64,000 nucleotides of DNA from the NCBI RefSeq assembly GCF_010093595.1, contig NW_022985438.1, positions 857,241 to 921,240 of the forward strand, read 5' to 3'. The DNA comes from Mytilinidion resinicola. Its lineage: Eukaryota > Ascomycota > Dothideomycetes > Mytilinidiales > Mytilinidiaceae. This document shows positions 56,001 through 64,000 of this stretch, one piece after another. The notes beneath the pieces were generated by a model. It worked only from the letters and a program-made list of their open reading frames with translations, had not been told where the DNA came from and did not search any database. The position numbers and the translations under genes were made by a program. How positions within the stretch are numbered: the stretch's first letter is position 1; the number at the start of each line of letters is the position of its first letter.

Positions 56001-56202
56001 CATCTCGTCTCTCCCTTCTTGGAGGAGGGCAGCTACTTTAAGCTACCTGGAGAAAGAGGACCCGCAGGTAGTGTGCCTTTTAAGTTAGAAAATCGCTTAT
56101 ATGGAGTGAATATGCATTACACTCAACAGCATCCATTTCCGAGGCCGCCCCTATATTCTAAAGGCTACAGTAGTAGGCCATAAGCTTGGACACGGGGACA
56201 TA
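53070..56202. other. Intergenic with possible relic exons
   Basis: 53160-54330 has G+C-rich open frames on both strands without motifs. 55324-55599 is open on the plus strand from an ATG (MTKDNELLSYALDSMHETGQ) but is unsupported. The minus-strand piece at 55602-55950 is described separately. Confidence 0.35.
55602..55950 (-). pseudogene. Possible two-exon gene remnant, unidentified
   Basis: On the minus strand, after a CTATTTAG acceptor near 55937, a frame reads LPSEHLPLHEYRRTFPHVYY then GALI. It ends at a GTAAGT donor (55857) and continues in phase after a 67-bp intron (CTGAC branch, non-standard CAAAG acceptor at 55791) into LSKVVDSIPKIPIRLGWVEK, TAEDILFKVPDEAKARWRKL and VDPVEKRVLGLMHFTVRVLRR with a stop at 55602. 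No ATG could be joined upstream, so it may be a truncated gene. Family not recognised. Confidence 0.3.
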
Positions 56203-56407
56203 CCATTGCACGGGTTCCACTCTTGCTCGCTCAGCGCCAACGTGAGGAGTAGCCCCACTAGCAGATGTCCAGCCAGACAAAAGGGAGCCTACTTTCCACT
56301 GCTTCGACCTTTACATCGTATTTGGAGTTTGGAAAGTCCATAGGGGGACCCCAAGTAGTGGCAAGAAAGAGTGCCCAAACTTGTGTCTAGGACTGTACTC
56401 TATGCAT
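56203..56407 (+). repeat. Dispersed repeat, copy 2
   Basis: Partner of 18691-18880 in the same orientation, 37.5 kb away. Matches are interrupted by small indels. The 160 bp after it carry an open plus-strand frame (MSTFDFLLKEVLLLMLMGST, IDADESALGYGLSSCLQHG) ending at 56798 that could be element-encoded, but this is not demonstrable. Confidence 0.55.
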
Positions 56408-57874
56408 CCTATCAGCTATGAGACAGCTGTGTTGTGCGGCACTAAGGGACCACTAGTTGTAAGATGCTTCGAGGAGTTCGTGGTCTGAATGTGCGTTACG
56501 AGCGGCCGGTGTTTCATTAGTCGCTTCAGCAGCATCTCACGACACCTGTAAAGCCACATGTAACGAAATGTCAACTTTCGATTTCCTCCTGAAAGAGGTT
56601 CTTCTGCTGATGCTAATGGGGTCGACGGAATGGTATCTACAGCTCTTGAATGCACAGTACAACCCTAAAACCATTATAAAAATTGATGCAGACGAGTCAG
56701 CACTTGGATATGGGCTGTCATCCTGTCTTCAACATGGCTTTGAAAACCTATTCACCGAAGTCATCCTCGTCGATAAAAGAATGGGGAAGTTTCAATAATG
56801 AGGTATTCTAGCCAATGAGAAGGGGATGAAAGAAAGTAAAAATAGAATAGGCTTGTCGGGAGACGATCAGCACTGCCACAACGTTGACGCCCTCCCGTAT
56901 CTGACGCGCGATCTAACCCCAAGTGTGTTTCATGTTGCGGCATGACGATAAATCGCTGCTGTCCGGGCGCTGCGAGGGCCCATCTCTGCTTTTGCCATTG
57001 GCGTGATGCCCGAAGACCTCGACACACAGTCTAGCGACCGGCGTATCATCGTATTTAGCGAGCTGCTGTAATCGCCGCTCGAGAAGCGCTTTGGTTCGTA
57101 TTCGACTGCATTGTTGTCTTGCTGAGACAGTGAGATACTCCGGGCTAATGGCCTGCTGCACTGCAAGCGATGTATGGGCTCCAAGTAACGTTGCTTTCTT
57201 CTCGAAGAACGCAATGAACGATGACGCTATCGAAGCTTTGTTATACCCGGCGTGCAGGGTGGCACGCTTGGTTTGGGTTGATGTGGACACCCAGATGCTT
57301 GATGCATGCCGGCCCTGAGCCACCTCCACACGATAAATCCGCCAGAGGCGGCACGCTACGAGTGACACTGCGCGCCGAAAAAACCCAAGCCACTGCTCAC
57401 CTCCCTCCTTGCCGACCTCTCTCCCGACTTCATCACCAGCTTTCTCTTCTTTGAGGTGCACCACCCCTGCTCTCTCGCTTTGGTGCCCTCGCTCGGCAGT
57501 CTGACGCTCGCCGCTGAACGCCAGGAGATTTCCACGAGCCCTTCACCACCACCGACGCCCCCCTCCTCCGCTTCACCACCACGCCCCTTCACCACGCTCG
57601 CTCAACCACCATCGATTACAATCGTGTCATGACAGCACCGCGCGTCTAGACCGACAAAGCCCGTCGGCGCCCTCTCGTTTTCGCGCCAGCAGTTCGAGCA
57701 AGAAACACGGCTGCTGAGTTGTTTCCACATCAAGGCCGTCCACGTCGGCTGCCCGCGCAGCGTCTGTCCCTCTCCTGGTGGCAGCACGGGATCTTCAGAG
57801 TCCGCAATACTAGCTGGGGTCTATTGAGTTGGAGCTGCCGGGGCACTAGCTTGGGGTGGCTGCCTGTCCTGTCA
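56408..57874. other. Upstream region of the Spray-type gene
   Basis: No further gene recognised. 57360-57720 is C/T-rich on the plus strand (CCACCACC, CTTCACCACC repeats), as expected for a fungal promoter/leader. Overlapping minus-strand frames there are judged chance. Confidence 0.4.
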
Positions 57875-60800
57875 ATGGATGCCAGAGTTTATTCCGTCAG
57901 CCCTCCACCCCAAGGACCTACCCACGACAATGAAGGCCTCACGCTGGGAGACCGTGTCATTGGATTTCTGCTGACCGGCATGTACCATACTTTTGCCCAT
58001 CTCCTGATCCACATGGTGCTGCTTGGTCTGGTTCCCGTTTCTAACATCCATATTTTGGAACACATCTTGATCTATGTCATGATCCCTATCGTGACGTACG
58101 CGGGCACGAATGTCTACATCTTGCGGGACCTCTTGGGCTGGCTCTTGCACTGGCTTCTGCGTCGACCCATCTTGAAGCAGCGAACACAGGCTCCGAGGCC
58201 CTTCTCACCAACAGCAGCAATGCTGGCGTTCATAGTCCTTATTGCCTTCCCGGTCCCCGCAGCTGGGGTCTTCATCAACTTCGAGAACTGCTTGGATGCC
58301 TCTATCCGCGACCCGGGCGCTGGAACTTTGCACCTTCAGTTCACGCCATTTTTCTTGGACGCCCGGTTCAATACCTCCACAGAGAACTATAACATGAACA
58401 TCACAATCTATGGCAATGTTTCTGGACAGGCGACCATGGGACCGTATCCTCCACCAGATGACCCGTCTTGGAAGGACAACTCATCTGATTTCGGCAAGAT
58501 TGTGGACGAAAGCCCGACCAATCCTAGACTTACCACCCTCTATTCGACGTTCGATGTAGCCAGCTACACGCCATATGCCGACAAGGGCAGTCAGTTCTGC
58601 TTGTCGACGATCAACGTGTCTTGCCCTATAGCTCCATCTTTTGATGGTAACGCTAGCGACCCGTATTCACTTCCAGGGTACACTGTCGGCCACAACTTCC
58701 TCAGCTCATACTCCTTCACGACCTTCGCTACCACAATACGGGTTGATTCTGGAGATAAAGGCGCGCCTCACCTGGCTTGTGTTTCGGCCAATATTACTCC
58801 GGACCTAGGAAATACAATCTCGGACACGTTGACCTACCTACCTGCGGCCATTTTAGCATTGGTTGCCATCGCAACAATATTCGCTGCCATTTTCTGCCCA
58901 TGGGGCTCGTCCGACCCTTTCCGCTGGACGAGCAACTTTGGTCGCGACGAAGATCTGCTGCGGCTGGTCACGCCTGGTTTTGGGGACTGTCTGCAGTATA
59001 TTCAATTTATTGTTCTTGCCGGAAGCCTCAATCTGGACTACCCTGGATTCTATCAGCCAGTTGTTAGCCAGGCAAGCTGGTCGGTACTACTGTTCAACCA
59101 GAGTCTTGTGAGCCATGGCAACGGTTCAGAAAGCCTTGTGGACGGAATCTACTTTGCCAACGGCACGTATGGGCTCTCGCGTCTCGGCCAGCTCGTGGGA
59201 ATGACGGAAGAAATAGACATCTGGGCCGGCTTTACCGTTTGGCTATTGGGTCTCATCGCTGTTGTTGTCGTTATTTGCCAGCTCGGCTTCCTGTTGCGCT
59301 TGCTTGTCCGCAGAATATCGCATACTCAGGGGTCGGATCTGCGCAGCAAGAATTTGCCCTTTACAAGCGGTAACATTGTGCGCATCCTCCTCAACTACTT
59401 CCTGCTCCCAATACTGGCGCTCTCCTTCTTTCAGCTTGTAGTTGCGCCTCACTCTCCAGCATCGGTTGTAGCTGGAGCCGTCATACTGATCATCTTTGTC
59501 ACTTGCCTTGCCACCTGGATATCTTGGTTCATCTTCACTACCCGGCCGCGCGCATTTCTCTTCGATGATCTTCCCACAGTCTTGGCATATGGTCCGCTCT
59601 ATAACACGTATTCGGATGACGCGGCACCCTTCGCATTCATACCGGTCCTCGTAAATACTATTCGCGGAGTCGCAATCGGCGCAATACAGCCGTCAGGAAT
59701 TGCTCAAGTCATAATGCTCGCGATTTCCGAAGTTATCCTGATTCTGACCCTTCACGCTTTCCGACCGTTTCAGTCAAACACCTCAATGAACGCGTATCAT
59801 ACTTTCTTCTCGACGATACGGCTCGCAACTACCCTTCTGAGTGTCGCGTTTGTACCTACGTTAGGAATCTCGGAGGGGCCGAAAGGATGGATTGGATATA
59901 TAATATTGCTCCTCCACGCCTCCGTTTTGGTTTTTGGATTCTTTCTTAATTCACTCCAAACCTTGATTGAGGTCGCTGCGAGGCTTGCAGGTGCTGGCGG
60001 TGAATCAAGAGGCGGACTTAGTAAAGTATTCGGAATGCGAGAGCTCTCTAGACGCAACCGCCATACCCATCGGAAGAACCAGCGAAGCAGTCTGAACTCT
60101 ACGGCCGCCATGCTTTCGCCAGAAGTGGATTCAAAGTCAATTCAACTTATGGGAGGTCGATCAAGGAGCCTTTCTCAGAGTTCCGCTATTCTGCTTAATC
60201 AGCAGCTCACAGGCAGCCACCGCGGGAGTGTTGGCTTTGATCAATTTAGTCAAGGAGGCGACCTGAACGCGTTTGGAGCACCCAGCCCAACACCAGGCAC
60301 GCCAGGCGGCGCAACTCCCTTCTCGTACCTTGGAGGTAGCTCTGCTCAAGGTTCTCGACGGCCCACTTTGGGTACAAACATCGAGGCTATGGACCCATAC
60401 TATCGTCCACCCCGGGCCCGCCGACCGACGAACCCTATCGATCCCTTGGCACCTGGTAACCGGAGTCGAGGCTCAGCAGCTAGCGCTGACTTGGCAAATA
60501 CACCGTACGCGGAGTCTATAGATCTGGCTGAAGAAGGCGATGCTGGAGAAGGACCATCTAACTTTTCGCCCGGACGAAGCTCGATTGCCCCTGCATATCT
60601 TCGCATGCATAGAGAGGACTCTGACCCGACTTTGAGTGAACACCGGAAGACTACGGACTACACTGTTCGCGAGTCGGATTTCTACTACGGCATTCGAGGA
60701 CCTGCTCTATCTACTCTTCCGACCCGTAAGCTCAAGACTGGGCCTGCGGATCCCATGGGACCTGTTTCCTCAGCCTCTGGCTGGTTCAAGACTCTGCTAG

Positions 60801-61684
60801 GTGGGAAGCGCAAGGAGAAGGGCAAGGGTTTCGAGGTCGTTAGGAGCACTAGAATGCCTCCACAAATGGTGCCTCTTGGCGAGGACGAGGAACCGGGGAC
60901 GAGCCACGTGCCCTACCAAGACAGCCCTGATGTTGATGTTGAAGCGGGTACAGCTGCTAGTCCATCCTTACACGAAGAGCGTGGCAGGGACCTAGGCGAT
61001 GTCGACAACCGCGAGCCGTCAATTCTGGACAATCAGTCTGGCTATAGTGTGGACAGTGACGACGATCCTTTCGATTCTCACGCGAACCGAGTCTCCGAGA
61101 TTCCTCCCATGTTGCAACCGATTGAGACTGGAGGTGGTATCGAACTCCCTAGTCGTATTGGTTCCCGAGCCTCAAAAGCGTCGCGTGCTACCACTACCCA
61201 CCGCGCTCCAACCATCCCTCGTAAGAGTTCTCGACGTACTGCCTCAACTGACCGAGCCATCTTGGAGCAGTCCCAACGACTATCCACCGTTGTCGCGTCC
61301 CCTCCTGGAACTCCCGGTGTGCCTACTATGTCGATGCAGGTGCCCGCAGACCAACACCTCCAGCCGAACATACTAACGCCTCGTCTACCGTTTGGGTCTT
61401 CGGACCCGTCGCCAGAGCGCACGCCAGGCCATTCGGCCGCTTCGAGCCTTTACCCCAGAAGCGAGGGCACCGATCCGGGACAGACACCCAGCAACTTGCT
61501 AGCACCTGCCGCTGTCAATCCTCAGGGTGATCGGCCTGTCAGCACCGGCTACGTCCATCAGCGTATTGCCAGCGACAGCATCCAGCAGGGAGACTATGAC
61601 ATCGGTTCGCACTTAGAGAGCGCCGCAGAGCTCGTTGACGCCAGATCCAGGAGCATCAGTACCAACAGAAGTGGTCGCTCGTAA
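57875..61684 (+). CDS. Spray/Flc-type TRP-like integral membrane protein
   Basis: 1269-aa frame without introns. Residues from about 130 (GVFINFENCLDASIRDPGA) form the ML-like extracellular/lumenal TRP-N domain with many N-glycosylation sites (NTSTENYNMNIT, NVSG, NASD). TM helices run from about residue 318 (LTYLPAAILALVAIATIFAA) to about 695 (GYIILLLHASVLVFGFFLNS). Between them lie the diagnostic SNFGRDEDLLRLVTPGFGD-CLQYIQF block and AHSPASVVAG-like helices. The tail (about 560 residues) is disordered and Ser/Pro-rich. Neurospora Spray and yeast Flc1-3 belong to this family and act in calcium homeostasis, ER/vacuole FAD or lipid handling and cell-wall integrity. The hydrophobic segment MLAFIVLIAFPVPAAG (residues about 115-130) looks like the usual signal peptide, so the 114 residues before it are an odd N-terminal extension, or the true start is further downstream. 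Confidence 0.85.
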   Translation: MDARVYSVSPPPQGPTHDNEGLTLGDRVIGFLLTGMYHTFAHLLIHMVLLGLVPVSNIHILEHILIYVMIPIVTYAGTNVYILRDLLGWLLHWLLRRPILKQRTQAPRPFSPTAAMLAFIVLIAFPVPAAGVFINFENCLDASIRDPGAGTLHLQFTPFFLDARFNTSTENYNMNITIYGNVSGQATMGPYPPPDDPSWKDNSSDFGKIVDESPTNPRLTTLYSTFDVASYTPYADKGSQFCLSTINVSCPIAPSFDGNASDPYSLPGYTVGHNFLSSYSFTTFATTIRVDSGDKGAPHLACVSANITPDLGNTISDTLTYLPAAILALVAIATIFAAIFCPWGSSDPFRWTSNFGRDEDLLRLVTPGFGDCLQYIQFIVLAGSLNLDYPGFYQPVVSQASWSVLLFNQSLVSHGNGSESLVDGIYFANGTYGLSRLGQLVGMTEEIDIWAGFTVWLLGLIAVVVVICQLGFLLRLLVRRISHTQGSDLRSKNLPFTSGNIVRILLNYFLLPILALSFFQLVVAPHSPASVVAGAVILIIFVTCLATWISWFIFTTRPRAFLFDDLPTVLAYGPLYNTYSDDAAPFAFIPVLVNTIRGVAIGAIQPSGIAQVIMLAISEVILILTLHAFRPFQSNTSMNAYHTFFSTIRLATTLLSVAFVPTLGISEGPKGWIGYIILLLHASVLVFGFFLNSLQTLIEVAARLAGAGGESRGGLSKVFGMRELSRRNRHTHRKNQRSSLNSTAAMLSPEVDSKSIQLMGGRSRSLSQSSAILLNQQLTGSHRGSVGFDQFSQGGDLNAFGAPSPTPGTPGGATPFSYLGGSSAQGSRRPTLGTNIEAMDPYYRPPRARRPTNPIDPLAPGNRSRGSAASADLANTPYAESIDLAEEGDAGEGPSNFSPGRSSIAPAYLRMHREDSDPTLSEHRKTTDYTVRESDFYYGIRGPALSTLPTRKLKTGPADPMGPVSSASGWFKTLLGGKRKEKGKGFEVVRSTRMPPQMVPLGEDEEPGTSHVPYQDSPDVDVEAGTAASPSLHEERGRDLGDVDNREPSILDNQSGYSVDSDDDPFDSHANRVSEIPPMLQPIETGGGIELPSRIGSRASKASRATTTHRAPTIPRKSSRRTASTDRAILEQSQRLSTVVASPPGTPGVPTMSMQVPADQHLQPNILTPRLPFGSSDPSPERTPGHSAASSLYPRSEGTDPGQTPSNLLAPAAVNPQGDRPVSTGYVHQRIASDSIQQGDYDIGSHLESAAELVDARSRSISTNRSGRS

Positions 61685-62813
61685 TCTTCTGCCACAGCCT
61701 GCCACTCCCACAAAACTTCTACTGGCCTTTTCCTTTTAAATTCGATGTAACCTTTTTGCCTAATCCCCTAGCATCTTTTAACCTGGCCTTTCTTTTTTCT
61801 GCTTTGGTCTTTTGTATACTTGCTATGAAGCGGCAACGAATCTCTTTATGTACAGCAAAAGTGGGCGGCATCATTCACCATGGCGAATTGGGCGCCTGGT
61901 TGGCTAGCTGTGTAATGGAGTCAGCCTTCTGGTTGGGTCACGTTGCATTGAATCGGACGGGACGATTCATACTGGGTTGAATAGCGTTGGCTTCATAGAA
62001 CTACTGCGACATTGCAGAAGGTCTTGTTGGCTCATCGCCGGTTTGGGTGTACTATAATATGCAGTGCTTTTGAGCTTGGATCCCATGTTGGATTCCTAAG
62101 TAATCGAAAGCTTTGGTTGGAAATACAAACCAATACAGATAATGAAACTAGCAAACGTTCTTGATGTGATCTTCAGTGTGAACAGTTCTGAATTACTGCT
62201 ATGCATACCTACAGAGGAGTCGAAATCTCTGGTACTATGATCGCGTGAGCCCCCACCACCTGCTGCCCTCACCGCCGCCGGACAGCGGAGGAGCGAATCG
62301 GCGATAAGGCATTTGCGACCTGAACAACAACCGTGGAACCTCACCCGGACACCCACCGTCCCTCGCTGGCTCTTCATTTTGCGCTCTGCATCCACGGGCA
62401 GCTCTTCGGTTCGGTAGAGTGGCCTTGATTTCGCATCCGTCGCATAGAACTCTTCAAGATCCCCTTGCAGTGTACTCGCGCATCCCTCAGGCTTCAAGAC
62501 CACAAGCCCATATCCTAGGCTGTGCATACCTCGACTCCAGCCTTCTGCCCTCCACCTAGCGCCCATTCCTGTACAAATGATTGTAATAGACCCTGTACGA
62601 GCTGTTCTGGCGTTGATAGTCGGTGCTTGAGAGTGCTGTTGTGTGGTAGGTAGACCTTTGAAGCTCGATTCTCCGCCACATCATACGTTGATTAACAATC
62701 TCCAGCGTCGTCTTTGCCGCCGACCAGCCCCATAAACATCTTCGTAGAGAGACTTTCAACCCCCGTGAACCTCCTCTTCCAACAAGCCTTGTCCCGAATC
62801 GAAAGCTGTGGCC
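61685..62813. other. Intergenic between two plus-strand genes
   Basis: A/T-rich 3' flank of the Spray-type gene, then the promoter of the FYVE gene. No conserved frame seen; the minus-strand frames at 62096-62566 and 62556-63023 have no motifs. Confidence 0.45.
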
Positions 62814-64000
62814 ATGGATCAATCCCCATACCCACCGGGCGGCCACGCCCGCGCCCACTCTCGCAGTACTCCCAATTTGCCTCCACCGTTCGTGAGCGTT
62901 GACAACTCGAACAATATGATTGTAGAGGCTGGGGGAGGAAGTGAAGGACCTCGGTTGACTACTGAGGTTGGTCGTGAGCATAGTAGCAGTGAGGGCGCTG
63001 CGGCATCTCACTCTCGCGCACACTCTAATAGCTCCCCTATGCCTGCTCTACAACTCAGTAGCTCTGTTGGCTCGGATGATACAGTCGTAGCTGGTAGTCA
63101 AGGGACCATTAGGGCCAGGCCAAGCGGTGGACACACTTACAGTGACGGAGCTACGTACCCGCACAATCGAGGACAAGGCGCGCAGAGTTCGAGGGGTCAA
63201 ACCTGGCAAGATTTCTTGAGAGAGTCCGGAGGCGATGCTGCAGAGGGCCCGTATCCTTCCTTCCTCGATCAGCCTCGCCGTCGGTCGTCGAGGTTGTCTT
63301 ATGTCGAGTCGGCGAACCCTCGACCGTCACCTCAACCACCAACGACGCTAGCGCCATCAGACAGAAAACGACGGTCGACCGCACCTGAACCTCCTCCCAC
63401 CGCGCAGCCCGGACACCACAGAGGCCACAGCAGTGTCTCATTCACTCGCCCACCGCTTCCATTGCCGCGCCCGCCTCGTCAACGCAGTCACGCACACTCT
63501 GCGTCTGCTTCTGTCCTGCCGTCTTCCAACCTCAACCTCTATGCCTCACACCGCCGGCAATCTCCGCTTCCACCTCTCCCTCCGCTCTCACAGCAGTCAC
63601 CGCGGCGGTTATCATCCTTCCACCCACCGCCCGACTACTTTCAAAACAACCCTCCTCAAGACAGCGACGACATCATGCTCCCTCCGTGGCAGCCAGACTC
63701 TGAAGTGACTCAATGCCCTGTCTGTAGCTCCAATTTCACCTTCTTCACACGCAAACATCACTGTCGGTAAGTCTAGATCATCAGTTTTCTCTCAATTTGG
63801 GTTCCCTCACGTCTTCATGCACTTGCTGGCTTCAAATCACATATATCGCTCAAGCTGTTTGAACGCGTGGCTTGTCAGCTGTTCCTCTCCTCGGAGTCTC
63901 ATCGTTTAGCCATCGTCCTCTCAAATCTCACGCTTTTTGTGTATCAGAGGCTAATTCATCCGTTTGGCAGCAAATGCGGACGCGTTGTGTGCGCGCGTTG
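62814..64000 (+). CDS. FYVE-type zinc-finger protein (3' truncated)
   Basis: Exon 1 is 62814-63766 (317 codons plus 2 nt), starting at the first ATG (MDQSPYPPGGHARAHSRS). It ends at GTAAGT; a 204-bp intron (63767-63970, TTTGGCAG acceptor) leads to an exon reading KCGRVVCAR that runs off the window. The joined sequence WQPDSEV-TQCPVCSSNFTFF-TRKHHCRKCGRVVCAR contains the start of a FYVE finger: the WxxD-like N-motif, the first CxxC, R(K)HHCR(K)CG and VVCARC. This predicts binding to PI3P on endosomes or vacuoles. The preceding 290 residues are disordered and Ser/Pro/His-rich. The C-terminal part, which would show a RING or other domain and separate Pib1-, Vps27- or Vac1-like classes, is outside the window. 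Confidence 0.85.

Noticed and set aside
56913..57464. 183-codon minus-strand frame upstream of the Spray-type gene
   Set aside because: Low-complexity start, no motif, and it overlaps a C/T-rich tract typical of the plus-strand gene's promoter.

Overview
The window is nuclear DNA of a filamentous ascomycete (Pezizomycotina, most likely Dothideomycetes; the class is an inference). Genes carry short GT-AG introns, mostly 48-120 bp, with CTRAC-type branch points. They stand alone rather than in operons and include families typical of these fungi: RTA1, Spray/Flc-type TRP proteins, YAT amino-acid permeases and Slx4.

Layout. 0-5.3 kb holds four ordinary genes: a 5'-truncated M28 peptidase of the glutamate carboxypeptidase II/Vps70 type, an EthD-like protein, and two conserved fungal proteins of unknown role. 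5.3-28.9 kb is a gene-poor compartment. Only two small ORFs there look intact (100 aa at 8 kb, 200 aa at 19.3 kb). The rest is decayed or repeated material: diverged tandem blocks, three neighbouring arrays of duplicated exon-intron modules (10.2-13.1 kb), a tandem repeat with a period near 195-205 bp (17.8-18.3 kb), two copia-like LTR remnants in opposite orientation (15.8 and 21.8 kb), and broken pieces of recognisable genes that still hold their introns. Those pieces are an RBM39/Rsd1-type UHM domain at 17 kb, the start of NADH-glutamate synthase at 20.9 kb, and half of a polyketide-synthase SAT domain at 22.4 kb. A fourth exon-intron array, on the minus strand, occupies about 26.4-28.1 kb and is interleaved with four near-palindromic hairpins.

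28.9-64 kb returns to ordinary genes: SLX4 (+), a five-exon amino-acid permease (-), a five-exon RTA1-type membrane protein (-) with a foldback/MITE-like insertion in its third intron, two very large, largely disordered proteins of unknown function (-), a Spray/Flc-type TRP-like protein (+), and the first exons of a FYVE-finger protein (+, cut by the window end). A dispersed repeat seen at 18.7 kb recurs at 56.2 kb.

The genes do not form one pathway. The main interest is the 10-28 kb compartment, where exon-intron modules have been tandemly multiplied and intron-bearing gene fragments have accumulated. The exon structures of the permease, the RTA1 protein, the 1401-aa protein, the EthD protein, the 264-aa protein and the FYVE gene were worked out by hand from splice motifs and reading-frame continuity; they keep frame throughout, but no transcript data were available.
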